A stretch of 64,000 nt of DNA from Aphanomyces cochlioides (taxonomy: Eukaryota; Oomycota; Saprolegniomycetes; Saprolegniales; Verrucalvaceae). The position numbers and the translations under genes were made by a program. The notes beneath the pieces are model-generated. The model was not told the DNA's origin. It did not search any database and saw only the letters and a program-made list of their open reading frames with translations. The stretch covers positions 2,480,001-2,544,000 of the forward strand of contig JAHQRK010000006.1 in the NCBI GenBank assembly GCA_019828595.1, given 5' to 3'. Positions 31,901 to 39,963 of this stretch are shown here, one piece after another (position 1 is the first letter of the stretch; every line of letters starts with the position of its first letter).

Positions 31901-32755
31901 TATAATGATTGGCAATATAAATCGATAAAAGCTGAAACGATGAAACTTATTGGTAATTCCGCTTTTGGACGAAGCGGAATGGATAAATCAAAGCATAAAG
32001 AGGTTGAATACCATAGCGATGACAGTAATTTAGATAAACTGATTGAATCAAATAGATTTTACGATCTTGTTGAATTAAATGGATCTTATGAGATAACTAA
32101 AGTAAAACGCCGCATAAAAATGAACAATCCTATTCATCTAAGTATCGCGATTTATCAGCTTGCTAAATTGCGTATGCTTGAATTCTATTATGATTGTGTA
32201 GATAAATATATTGATCGTAGCGACTTTGAATATTTAGAAATGGACACAGATAGTGCATACATTGCTTTTAGCGATGAAGAACCATTCAAAAATCTAATCA
32301 AACCAGAGATGAAAGAACATTTCGAGAATCATAAATTTGATTGGTTTCCGAGAGATGATACAAAAGAAAATGCAGCTTTTGATAAACGTAAACCAGGACT
32401 TTTTAAAGAAGAATATCGATGCAATGCTATGATATCTTTGGCCTCGAAGAATTATATTTGCTATTTACCTGATGAAGTCTATTCGAAAAAAGACAAAAAA
32501 ATGATAACGCCAAAGATTAAACTCTCAGCTAAAGGGGTTCAAAAAGGTCGAAACAAAGACTTGCTTAAACCAGAGCGATTTGAAGATATCATCAAAAATA
32601 AAATTACTCTGAAAGGTTCTAATACAGGATTTCGAATGGATAAGGAAACAAATACGATGATCACATATAAGACATTTAAAAATGCGTGTAGTTATTATTA
32701 TGATAAACGAAAAGTTCTTGAAGATGGCATACAAACAATACCACTAGATATATAG
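28898..32755 (+). CDS. Protein-primed family B DNA polymerase (pPolB) with OTU-like, C2H2 and HNH-like parts
   Basis: Numbering residues from 29009, the order is as follows. An OTU-like region has C103 in a C-V-F-Y-C context. A zinc finger follows with C237/C240 and H253/C259. Exonuclease motif I is Y-D-F-E-A (D304/E306) and motif II is F-N-S-G-R-Y-D-L-N (N449/D454). An inserted HNH/treble-clef-like module has C691/C694, G-D-R-I-N-N, G-H, G-N and C723/C726-N. Polymerase motif A is G-F-D-A-N-A-L-Y (D803), motif B K-L-I-G-N-S-A-F-G (979-987) and motif C M-D-T-D-S (D1079/D1081). This is the Polinton replicase layout, and all catalytic residues I can recognise are present. The frame is open from 28898 but has no ATG before residue 67. 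Coding similarity appears to start upstream of 29009, around TTAYKVQIFLDY, so the true N-terminus is unresolved. Confidence 0.93.
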   Translation: MLIILFNSNQTQVINKIKQICLSKTTAYKVQIFLDYILVNIITGEEREFRDGFNTSVFPRAIFINSRDDIQTKIVDFFNQNDLADKISYPSSSWKVKSIVGFTMKIINRSHRLGEEIEIPDKIKTSNYIISNFGPTENKCVFYCIAYYLKGIVNNPRRLKSDVKDAFKKYCEFKGEEFTLKKFRETDPIDLMEFDKLEQCFKINLNVFEWDVDNNRLISIRDSKTTFRQNNDKPASYMAKCEVNNYLRNVNILSYKGHAMLIKDINKLDSYYPCPICNMIFKTSNQRKSHRQNVDCKYETIDSFSKNPKVYKPQENTIKSLLRKYDISSIDHYIDHFITYDFEAILEKISERHGESTEYITRHKLVSVSICDSLTNQTKFITNSDSKQLLSDMFKYINEVSNQISKYNFNKFRGLLIAILEKNKYLTEKSNNEIDELIKEKEYGDEVKNLIDYLHHIRYDILNNDFNRDIKSLYKTLYQVPFVGFNSGRYDLNVVKNELFSIIGDFNKDEKQLVIKNPNYMCITTDNLKMLDIKNYLPPDASLDSYLKTYLGGCKCPNKIQCTCCLGKGFFPYEYLTSYEVLDETKLPPIEAFDSEFRQTKMSKDDYERIKWVWNHYNMKSVKDLLEWYNNLDVKPFVAAIIAQRDLYKRFDLDMLIDGVSLPSLAEKVMYQISNKNMLPIPKQKGEAFDFPENRYNGYYDQDKKAKREFGLTIEHLNDELKKQQYSCSHCKCALNKENVSGDRINNKIGHIDGNITMTCISCNVARKDMNMASFRRMKLIEYNSHRLVYEIDEENKDIFYKMKQNIAGGPSIIFKRFAKRNETYIRNGSKICKKVIGFDANALYLWALGNDMPCGRLTSIDIYDSIIEDIKSDKLFGFLECDIETPDHLKEYFLEMCPIFKNASIVPEKEIIGDHMYEFNQSLEMNSRRKESRKLISSYFGVKILVYTPLLKWYLEHGLVITKMYSFIKASRFQPFKEFENEVSNARRGGDREESERQEKYNDWQYKSIKAETMKLIGNSAFGRSGMDKSKHKEVEYHSDDSNLDKLIESNRFYDLVELNGSYEITKVKRRIKMNNPIHLSIAIYQLAKLRMLEFYYDCVDKYIDRSDFEYLEMDTDSAYIAFSDEEPFKNLIKPEMKEHFENHKFDWFPRDDTKENAAFDKRKPGLFKEEYRCNAMISLASKNYICYLPDEVYSKKDKKMITPKIKLSAKGVQKGRNKDLLKPERFEDIIKNKITLKGSNTGFRMDKETNTMITYKTFKNACSYYYDKRKVLEDGIQTIPLDI

Positions 32756-32775
32756 ACGAATATTTTAAAGCTGTA

Positions 32776-33867
32776 ATGACAGAACGAGATCTAAGATCGA
32801 GAGATCGTTTGATTTCAAAATTATATAATGATCCTTCAACTGGGTTCATATCAGCTGATAAGTTATATATTAAAGCCAAAAAAATTAATCCTGAGATAAC
32901 CCTAAAGCAAATAAAAGAATGGTACGCTAAACAGGATATTGTTCAACAACATCAAACTATAAATAAATCAAAAGAATACTTTAAAATCGCAAGTAATAAT
33001 CCTGATTCTTGGCAAATGGATTTAATGTTTTTCGGTTCTAAAACAGTTTTTATCGCTGTGAATATTAATTCAAGAATTGGTTTTGCTAGGGTTTTAGCTA
33101 ATAAAAGAGCTGAAACAATAATAAAGGCATTGGATAAATTTATTAAAGAGAATAATGTTCAAATAATCACGAGCGACAATGGGAGCGAGTTTATATCGAA
33201 TGCAGTCGAGAATTTCTTAAAAAAGAATCAAATTGAGCATTACAATAATGAGGTAGGTGATCACACAGTGCTAGGAAAAATCGATCGATTTATTAGGACT
33301 ATCAAACAACGATTAATTAAAATTAACCCGAAAACATTAACACACAAACTGGTAAATTCAGTTATTAGCAACTACAATAACACTTATCATAGCTCTCTAG
33401 GCAGCACACCAAATGAAAATAAACGTCAAATTATGGATTCAGAGTTAAAACACAACGATACTTTGCTTAAAGACATATCGAAGAAATTCGAAATTGGAGA
33501 TCACGTTCGATATAGATTAGAAAAAGGGACATTTGAAAAGGAGAAAGCTCAATGGTCTAAAGCTGTTTACGAAATTATTGGGCTAGATGGATACAAGTTC
33601 GAACTTAGATCAAAAAATAAACATATACTTTACAAATCTCCTAATGATTTAAAGGTTGTTCAAGCTAAAATCACTGATGCTGAGACTGGAAACAACGATA
33701 TTTTTGAAGCTAAAGAGATCTTGGATCACAGAAAGGTTAAAAATGGTTTCAAATACTTAGTTAAATGGTCTGACGGTAGCGAATCATGGGAACCTCAGAA
33801 AAACCTTAGATTGATCAATAAAAACAAAAAATCAACGTTAGAGAATATTTATTTTAGTAAAGAGTAA
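32776..33867 (+). CDS. Retroviral-type (rve) integrase with C-terminal chromodomain
   Basis: The 363-residue protein has an rve core with first catalytic Asp in W-Q-M-D-L-M (D82) and second in T-S-D-N-G-S-E-F (D134). At the third position, 36 residues on, there is L-G-K-I-D-R-F (D170), where the family usually has Glu. An R-T-I-K-Q-R helix and the YNNTYHSSLGSTPNE segment follow, as in Polinton and Ty3-like integrases. A chromodomain occupies about 309-348 (IFEAKEILDHR, then YLVKWSDGSESWEPQKNL), which would bias integration toward modified histone tails. It lies 20 bp downstream of the polymerase on the same strand, as is typical. Confidence 0.92.
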   Translation: MTERDLRSRDRLISKLYNDPSTGFISADKLYIKAKKINPEITLKQIKEWYAKQDIVQQHQTINKSKEYFKIASNNPDSWQMDLMFFGSKTVFIAVNINSRIGFARVLANKRAETIIKALDKFIKENNVQIITSDNGSEFISNAVENFLKKNQIEHYNNEVGDHTVLGKIDRFIRTIKQRLIKINPKTLTHKLVNSVISNYNNTYHSSLGSTPNENKRQIMDSELKHNDTLLKDISKKFEIGDHVRYRLEKGTFEKEKAQWSKAVYEIIGLDGYKFELRSKNKHILYKSPNDLKVVQAKITDAETGNNDIFEAKEILDHRKVKNGFKYLVKWSDGSESWEPQKNLRLINKNKKSTLENIYFSKE

Positions 33868-33896
33868 ACTAATATTCTGGTATTTATATAGTATCG

Positions 33897-34931
33897 ATGT
33901 TTCCTTCTTACAATTCTCTAAAAGATAAACGCGAAAAGCTAAAAGCTTATTACGACCAAATCAAATATGATGAAGAAATTGATAATTTAAAGAAACAAGC
34001 ATATGCAAATGCTTACTTTAGCGATCAACAAGGAGTCAATTTAGATAATTCGTATCAATTTCCTCAGGCTATGAAATTAGTAAAAATTGCTCCAGAATCA
34101 AAATATCAAACAAAATCAGCTATTAAGACAGAAGCAGGGGTTCAAGCAAATGTTAAAACAAATAACAAATTTGATCCATTGATAACTCAATATGAAGAGG
34201 AAGAATTAGAAGAAAAACCTCCAGCTCCTAAACCATCTCCAAAATCATCACCATCTACGTTGAAGAAAAAAAACATACAAGCAAGAAAAGACATTATAGA
34301 TGATTATAAAGATGAAATAAAAGGTAAAATCTTAATCCCTAAAAAGATAAATCCAATCTTTCAAAATGGATCTAAAGACAATTTGCACTATAATGGGGCG
34401 GAAGGTAAAATTTATAAAGCATTTGGCGATGAATTAGTGACAATTAATGGTATTCAATCAAAATATGATTGGATTGAAACAAAAAATTATATTGACAAAG
34501 TTTTAGACGAAGAAAAAAATGCAAACAACGCAGCTAAAGCATTAAAAGGTCTTACAATAAACTCTACTTCTCCTAAATCAGAGATACCAATTAAGAAGGA
34601 AGAAGGAACAGGTTTTAGCAAAATCTTTACTCGGAAACGTAGATTAGTAGGAAGAGGTTTAGTTGGTGCTGGCAATCATAATCTAGAAAAAGACTATCTT
34701 TATAAACAAATTGGAGATAAGTATATCACTCTAAGCGCTTTAGCTGAAGGCTATTTGAGCTTACGATATCCAAGCGCTAATGTTTGTTTTAAAAGATTCA
34801 AAATATCGGATGATTTGGTTAGTATCATTAAAACTCTCGCATTTGATAAAACGGTAGACTATACTGCTTATGCTCAGCTAAATAATTCCGATAAAGAAAT
34901 ATTTTATGATCTATCTATTGAAATTTTGTAA
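33897..34931 (+). CDS. Conserved-looking element protein, probable structural, frameshifted at the 3' end
   Basis: The ATG at 33897 is preceded by a TATA-like tract (TATTTATATAGTA). The 344 residues comprise a charged helical N-terminus, a Pro/Ser/Lys linker (PPAPKPSPKSSPS), and a C-terminal domain after a basic K-R-R-L-V-G-R-G-L motif. The stop at 34929-34931 falls just where the adjoining +1 frame (34906-35142) continues with a plausible C-terminal helical module. I infer that the two frames are one gene broken by an indel or joined by +1 frameshifting. Position between integrase and minor virion protein suggests a virion or assembly role, but no family was recognised with certainty. Confidence 0.65.
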   Translation: MFPSYNSLKDKREKLKAYYDQIKYDEEIDNLKKQAYANAYFSDQQGVNLDNSYQFPQAMKLVKIAPESKYQTKSAIKTEAGVQANVKTNNKFDPLITQYEEEELEEKPPAPKPSPKSSPSTLKKKNIQARKDIIDDYKDEIKGKILIPKKINPIFQNGSKDNLHYNGAEGKIYKAFGDELVTINGIQSKYDWIETKNYIDKVLDEEKNANNAAKALKGLTINSTSPKSEIPIKKEEGTGFSKIFTRKRRLVGRGLVGAGNHNLEKDYLYKQIGDKYITLSALAEGYLSLRYPSANVCFKRFKISDDLVSIIKTLAFDKTVDYTAYAQLNNSDKEIFYDLSIEIL

Positions 34932-35142
34932 AATTTTGCAAACGCTTAGAAAACCTCTTTTTGATCCTCGCCAAGGTCTAGATAAATATAAAGCTGAATT
35001 TGATAAATTATTAGCTGAATTGAAGCTTGGAAATGATAATCCAAAAGTCAAATCTGAACTGAAGAAAATGTCAATATATCTTTTTCAAAACAATCAAATT
35101 GGAGAAAAAGATTTCAATAAAATTATCAGCCAATTAATATAG
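34906..35142 (+). pseudogene. C-terminal module continuing the 33897 ORF in the +1 frame
   Basis: Seventy-eight codons overlapping the end of the upstream ORF by 26 bp. The content (FDPRQGLDKYKAEFDKLLAE then LGNDNP and an amphipathic YLFQNNQIGEKDFNKIISQL) is compact and helical. It makes sense as the C-terminus of the preceding protein. The ATG at 34906 lies inside the upstream coding sequence and has no spacing for its own promoter. Confidence 0.5.
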
Positions 35143-35152
35143 CAAGTATACA

Positions 35153-35341
35153 ATGAAAATATTCAATGTAAAAAGACCGCTAAACGACTATAATAAGAAA
35201 GCTAAAGAAAATGAACAAAAATTAATTCAAACAATGGAAGATTTAGTCATAGAACATCATCATCCTGAGCCAGTTTTTCAGAATTCCAGAAAACCATTTA
35301 GTGATTATAAAAAAAAGAAGCCAACAACATTTTCGTTGTAA
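35153..35341 (+). CDS. Small basic element protein, 62 aa
   Basis: The ATG at 35153 follows an AT-rich tract containing AAGTATAC. The protein has two similar segments, VKRPLNDYNKKAKE near the start and SRKPFSDYKKKKPT near the end. This suggests an internal duplication of an (R/K)-P-(L/F)-x-D-Y-x-K-K motif. No known family. Lys-rich composition is consistent with nucleic-acid or virion-core binding. Confidence 0.55.
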   Translation: MKIFNVKRPLNDYNKKAKENEQKLIQTMEDLVIEHHHPEPVFQNSRKPFSDYKKKKPTTFSL

Positions 35342-35394
35342 AATGATATATTATTTATTTCCTAATACATAGTATATAATAAAACACATTCATC

Positions 35395-35883
35395 ATGAAA
35401 CATCCAAGTGGCTACAAAATTGTAAAAGTTGGTTCAATTTCTAAGAAAAAGCTTCATAAAGCTATGAAAGGAGGAACTATAATGTTGACTAAAGATGAAG
35501 TATCAGGTGAAACGCCTGTTTTATTACATCCTGAATCCGTACGAAAAATTCAAGCTGCTAAAAAGGCTAACAAAGGGGTTCGTCTGGATATTACTCATGG
35601 AGAAATTCAACATGATTTAGCACATCACGCCGGAGGATCTATCTGGGACTCGATTAAACAAGGACTTTCTACCGTTTGGTCATACGTAAAACCAGTTGTT
35701 AGCGGAATCGGTGATGCTATCGCCTATAGCAATCCAGAACTTGCCCCATTGCGTGAAGGCGTAAGAAATATTGTTGGTGTTGGTTTGAAGCCTAAAAAAG
35801 GTACCGATGCTGCCAAGGATATGATGAAAGCTGTTCGTTCTAAGAGAAAAAGCAAAGTTGGAGCATCATTTCTCCTTGCATAA
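35395..35883 (+). CDS. Minor virion protein, adenovirus pVI/pX-like
   Basis: One hundred and sixty-two residues. The N-terminal half is basic and has the block LLHPESVRKIQAAKKANKGV followed by DITHGEI, a pattern I associate with small virion proteins of Polinton-type elements. The central segment (HHAGGSIWDSIKQGLSTVWS) is amphipathic and Gly-rich, like the membrane-lytic region of pVI. The C-terminus is Lys/Arg-rich. It is predicted to be a capsid-internal protein processed by the element protease. It has its own TATA-like tract (AGTATATAATAAAAC) 20-30 bp upstream. The exact family assignment is inference. Confidence 0.6.
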   Translation: MKHPSGYKIVKVGSISKKKLHKAMKGGTIMLTKDEVSGETPVLLHPESVRKIQAAKKANKGVRLDITHGEIQHDLAHHAGGSIWDSIKQGLSTVWSYVKPVVSGIGDAIAYSNPELAPLREGVRNIVGVGLKPKKGTDAAKDMMKAVRSKRKSKVGASFLLA

Positions 35884-35901
35884 ATATATAAACAAACAAA
35901 A

Positions 35902-36087
35902 ATGTTCTTTAACTATCAATTAATCAAAAAAAGTAAAGAGATGCATGAAGCTCAATTAAAAAGGCATTCGAACTACATTAATAAGGATGAGATTATGTGT
36001 CAAACATGCAATATCAAACTAAAAAATTGGAACAAAAGATGCCATTCTCAATCATTTGCACATTTATTAAATGTTTCATACCTTTAA
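35902..36087 (+). CDS. Single C2H2-type zinc-finger protein, 61 aa
   Basis: The ATG lies 18 bp after the previous stop. The C-terminal half shows C-Q-T-C, then twelve residues to H-S-Q-S-F-A-H, a U1/matrin-like C2H2 finger. The N-terminus is basic. A DNA- or RNA-binding regulator is plausible. It is convergent with the minor capsid gene, with only two bases between stop codons. Confidence 0.55.
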   Translation: MFFNYQLIKKSKEMHEAQLKRHSNYINKDEIMCQTCNIKLKNWNKRCHSQSFAHLLNVSYL

Positions 36088-36089
36088 CT

Positions 36090-36959
36090 TTAATTAGTTA
36101 ATTTTTTTCTTATCAATAATTGAATAACAATTTGATTATCTTGGAATTTTACAAAACGACCAAACTGATCCGTGATTATAATTTCAATGTATGATTTAGT
36201 TTGATCAGGAATATCAATCCAAGCAAATTGATTAACTTTCACATCGATTGATTGACCAATCGTCGTTCCGCCGGAACTGAACGAAAACAAAATATCAGGA
36301 GGTTGACTATAAATATTATTTACCAAATTACATCGAATTAAATAACAACTCACTGGGTTGATTTGAGGAGTAATATTAGAAAGAATGCTTTGAGATGTTG
36401 TCGTTTGAGCTGATGGATAAGTTCCAACTGAAAAACCAACAATTGAGTTAAAATTAGCAGGAAACACTATTTGAGGAGCATAAGCGGTTGAAGGCAATCC
36501 TGTTCCACTTAAAGAATATAATCCAGAACTTGGTCTAGTATATGATGCAGGTAAGCTTGTAGGGGTGCTTAAAAGATCTACTTGGCAACTATAATAGGTA
36601 GAATTAGCTTGCATTTTGATATAGAAAACATTGTTTCCACTTCCATCGATCAAATATGCTCCAGCGACAATTAATTTTGATTGAATATAATTATTTAAAT
36701 CCAAATATGAGTAATATCCATTTGGTAAAGTTATATTGATTGTAGATGTGGTAGAACCTGTTGGAACAATAATAGAAAAAGTATTATTTCCATATTCAAC
36801 GTCATTGATATTGAATTGACTGTTAAACATTTTAACTGATGCTAACGCTACTTCTCTATTTTGAAAATTAGCAGCTCCAGTCGGAATGTCAAATCGAAAT
36901 GTATTGTTATAACCATTATTTTGGACATGTTTCGAGCTTAAAGTAATCAAAGATGCCAT
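36090..36959 (-). CDS. Minor capsid (penton) protein, single jelly-roll type
   Basis: Two hundred and eighty-nine residues, beta-rich and low in charge. The N-terminal N-N-T-F-R-F-D-I-P, followed by F-Q-N-R-E-V-A-L-A-S-V-K-M, is the characteristic opening of Polinton and virophage penton proteins. N-L-V-N-N near the end and a hydrophobic C-terminal strand agree. The protein is expected to form the pentameric vertices of the capsid. A TATA-like tract (CATTTATATAC on the coding strand) lies upstream of the ATG at 36959. Confidence 0.85.
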   Translation of the reverse strand: MASLITLSSKHVQNNGYNNTFRFDIPTGAANFQNREVALASVKMFNSQFNINDVEYGNNTFSIIVPTGSTTSTINITLPNGYYSYLDLNNYIQSKLIVAGAYLIDGSGNNVFYIKMQANSTYYSCQVDLLSTPTSLPASYTRPSSGLYSLSGTGLPSTAYAPQIVFPANFNSIVGFSVGTYPSAQTTTSQSILSNITPQINPVSCYLIRCNLVNNIYSQPPDILFSFSSGGTTIGQSIDVKVNQFAWIDIPDQTKSYIEIIITDQFGRFVKFQDNQIVIQLLIRKKLTN

Positions 36960-36999
36960 AATTGCTCTAATAAATTACGTATATAAATGCTGAGATATA

Positions 37000-37674
37000 T
37001 TATTCCATCCCATTATGTAATATTTTTTTCCAATTATATCGTACTGTTTGATCAATAGTATTTAGTAAAATCATTTGACCTTTCTGTTTCAAAATCATTT
37101 GATAATAACCCCATAGCTGATCAACAGTAACTCCTGCGATAGGCATATCTTTAAGTATCATTCGTAAATCTGTTTTCGATGGTGTTCTTAGCAAAAACAA
37201 AATTTCTGAATTCAAACGAACCATTTTCGGACAACCTTTGAAAAAGGCGTGAGCTAAAAATAACGTTGTCAAACCTTTATGCCTTCCGCGAATAAAGAAA
37301 GGAACGACATGTTTTTCACACCATTTTTGATCATTACTCCAATCGTCAAAAATTACAAGTTGCAATCCGTCTTTCTGAATATCATCAACACTTGGAACAG
37401 TTTCCTCATCGTAAATAGTGCAAAAGGTATCTAATTTGTCTTTTAAATATCTGTACAGAGGCTGATCAGGCTGTCTAGCAATTAAATGCAAATGTGAATA
37501 TACATTTGGTGATTTTTTTACAAAATCAAAAATTAAATTGCTTTTTCCGCTTCCACTTGCTCCTAGAACAATTCCTCTAAAAAGTTTTGGTAAATTTGTT
37601 TGTTTGTTAAACCCTGAATTATCCGATTGATAAGCTTTTGGAAGAGCAGCTCCCCAATTAGGAATTGTTTCCAT
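37000..37674 (-). CDS. FtsK/HerA-type (A32-like) DNA-packaging ATPase
   Basis: Two hundred and twenty-four residues. Walker A is G-A-S-G-S-G-K-S (38-45) and Walker B is L-V-I-F-D-D (106-111). An R-G-R-H-K-G motif and T-L-F-L-A-H follow, as in A32-like packaging ATPases of Polintons and large DNA viruses. It would translocate the genome into preformed capsids. It is transcribed divergently from the fibre-like gene, and the 36-bp gap contains a TATATATTA-type tract readable in both directions. Confidence 0.92.
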   Translation of the reverse strand: METIPNWGAALPKAYQSDNSGFNKQTNLPKLFRGIVLGASGSGKSNLIFDFVKKSPNVYSHLHLIARQPDQPLYRYLKDKLDTFCTIYDEETVPSVDDIQKDGLQLVIFDDWSNDQKWCEKHVVPFFIRGRHKGLTTLFLAHAFFKGCPKMVRLNSEILFLLRTPSKTDLRMILKDMPIAGVTVDQLWGYYQMILKQKGQMILLNTIDQTVRYNWKKILHNGME

Positions 37675-37710
37675 CTTTTTTATTAGGTATTATATATTAG
37701 ATCAAAAAGA

Positions 37711-39927
37711 ATGTCTAATTCTGTTTATAATCCAAATAATTATTATGATCCATCGTCTGGATTGACACAGAATGCTGCTGATCAACTATACTTATCAAAA
37801 TCTGACATTCGTTTACCTCAAATAACATCAATTTCAGCTGGAGCTGCTTCAGCTAGTAAAGCTTTAGTTCTTGATGCAAGTAAAAACATATCAGGTATAA
37901 ATAGTTTTTCAGCAAGCAGCATTACGCCAAATATAACAGATTCAGCTAATGGATCAATATCGACTCCGTTTGCCGTTACGCATACATTATCTTCAGGTAG
38001 TCCTACTAATAATGGATTTGGAATTGCTATGACTTTTAACGGCCCAAATCAAATAAACAATATAATTAGTTATGGCAGAATTTACTCAACTTGTCAATTA
38101 CAAACGTCAGGCCTTCATCAAGGTTCTTTGACTCTATCAAGTGTTTTTGCTGGAAATTTTGTGGATGTAATGACAATATCAACTTTGACTAGTACTAATA
38201 ATAATTCAGTCGCTATTGCAGGTAATAATAGTATTTTAAGCGTGACAAATGTTAGTTCTACTAATTTAACAGGAACTCTACAAACTGCTTCTCAACCAAA
38301 TATAAATTCATTAGGATCTTCAAATTTATCTATTGCTGGAACAACAAGTTTTACAAATACAAGCTCTTCCAATATATCGACTTCAAACTCAGTTCAGTTT
38401 GCGGGTGGCGCGTATATTGGAAAAAATTTATTATTGAATGGTTGGCACTCAAATAACGCTCAATTCACAGGATCAAACCATATATCTTCAGCATCAGGTG
38501 GAGTGTCATTATACGATAATCCAATTTATTTCAGAGGACAAGCTGGAAACGATAGTAACCATGGAATAATGTACAGCGGAAATGGAAATTCATCTTGGAA
38601 TAGTAATAATGGTTGGGGAAACAGCTCTACATATTCCGTAGATGGACCAGTGCTCTGGGGTAATCAAGGAGTCATTTTAGGAAATTTAAATAGCAATGGA
38701 ACTGAAACAATTTGTGCAACGTTTTCAGGAACAACAACGCTTCTAAATGGTAAATTAAACGTTAATACGCCAACAACAACTAATAGTCAAGTCAATATTC
38801 AATCTTTTGGTTCAGCTTTAGCTTTCACATATGATGCTAATCATTATACAAATTTCAATAGCCAATCTGATGGGACATTTAGTTTTACTCTTAATTCATT
38901 ACAATCCACACCAACATATTTGCAATATTATTTTGGATCACCAAATTACTGGACTTTACCAGCATTTTCATTAGCTGGTGGTTCGCCGAGATTTAGACTT
39001 GATCTAGGGGCTGGAAATGGTGGAGGACCTTCTGATATTCAAATCTGTTTATATAATCCTTCCAATATTACGCCAACAAGCGGCTGGGGCTTCAACAACA
39101 GCGCTCTTCAGCATATATCATCTGGATCAAATGGACATAGATTTTATAGTTCGTATTCATTATCTGGGACAGGTGCTCAAACAGGCCTTGGAACGTTGAT
39201 TGGTCAAATTGATCAATTTGGGAATATCAAAGCCCAGGCGGGTTTTCGATGTGTTGGAAGCAATCCGTTAGGATATTCGGGAGGAGGAGCTGAAATCGAA
39301 TATATTAACTCAACAGCTCATTTCTTTGGTTATAATCGAACAACGCTTTTGCAAACGGCTGTTCAACTTGGGGATGGGGTTTATGTTACTGCCCTTGGAG
39401 CTACTGGTATTGGGACACAAAACACCAGTCAATATCCTTTGGAAGTAGGCTATAGCTCGCAAACAATTACAGGTAGCTATGGTTATCTTAACTCGTCTGG
39501 TAATGTTGGTTCATTAACTAATTCGGGATCGCAAAATTTCTCAGCAAAATTCAATGGACGCATAAACGTTGCTTTAGAAATTGACGTCAGTTCGGATAGA
39601 CGTATTAAAGATGATATTAGAAATATCAGTGAAGAAGAAGCAACAAATTTTGTCAAAAAAATTAATCCTGTTTTCTATAAATTGAAAGCTGATAATTCTG
39701 AATCCTATGGATATATTGCTCAAGATATGCTAAAAGCTGGTGTAGATAGATTGATTCAAACACATCGTCAAGAAATAGATGAAACTATTGATGATGATGG
39801 TTTTGTGAGCCCTAAAGATGTCATATTTACGATTGCTTATCAGAAGATCTGTTGCTTGTTGCATAAATATATACTTTTGCAAGATGATAGAATTTCATCT
39901 CTTGAAAAAAAATTAGAAGAGCTCTAA
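37711..39927 (+). CDS. Fibre/appendage-like protein with S74 intramolecular chaperone
   Basis: Seven hundred and thirty-eight residues. The first 600 are Ser/Thr/Asn/Gly-rich, beta-repeat-like and almost free of Cys, as in trimeric fibres. The C-terminal domain opens with D-V-S-S-D-R-R-I-K-D-D and contains G-Y-I-A-Q-D-M-L, the peptidase S74 (endosialidase-type chaperone) signature. The Ser/Lys pair S628 and K633 has the spacing of the self-cleaving dyad. Such domains trimerise phage tail spikes and are then cut off. An outward-pointing host-recognition fibre on the capsid is the natural inference. The protein ends in a short coiled coil (ISSLEKKLEEL). Confidence 0.85.
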   Translation: MSNSVYNPNNYYDPSSGLTQNAADQLYLSKSDIRLPQITSISAGAASASKALVLDASKNISGINSFSASSITPNITDSANGSISTPFAVTHTLSSGSPTNNGFGIAMTFNGPNQINNIISYGRIYSTCQLQTSGLHQGSLTLSSVFAGNFVDVMTISTLTSTNNNSVAIAGNNSILSVTNVSSTNLTGTLQTASQPNINSLGSSNLSIAGTTSFTNTSSSNISTSNSVQFAGGAYIGKNLLLNGWHSNNAQFTGSNHISSASGGVSLYDNPIYFRGQAGNDSNHGIMYSGNGNSSWNSNNGWGNSSTYSVDGPVLWGNQGVILGNLNSNGTETICATFSGTTTLLNGKLNVNTPTTTNSQVNIQSFGSALAFTYDANHYTNFNSQSDGTFSFTLNSLQSTPTYLQYYFGSPNYWTLPAFSLAGGSPRFRLDLGAGNGGGPSDIQICLYNPSNITPTSGWGFNNSALQHISSGSNGHRFYSSYSLSGTGAQTGLGTLIGQIDQFGNIKAQAGFRCVGSNPLGYSGGGAEIEYINSTAHFFGYNRTTLLQTAVQLGDGVYVTALGATGIGTQNTSQYPLEVGYSSQTITGSYGYLNSSGNVGSLTNSGSQNFSAKFNGRINVALEIDVSSDRRIKDDIRNISEEEATNFVKKINPVFYKLKADNSESYGYIAQDMLKAGVDRLIQTHRQEIDETIDDDGFVSPKDVIFTIAYQKICCLLHKYILLQDDRISSLEKKLEEL

Positions 39928-39963
39928 GAGCATCTGATTAGGTAAGTTATCTGTAGGCAGAGC

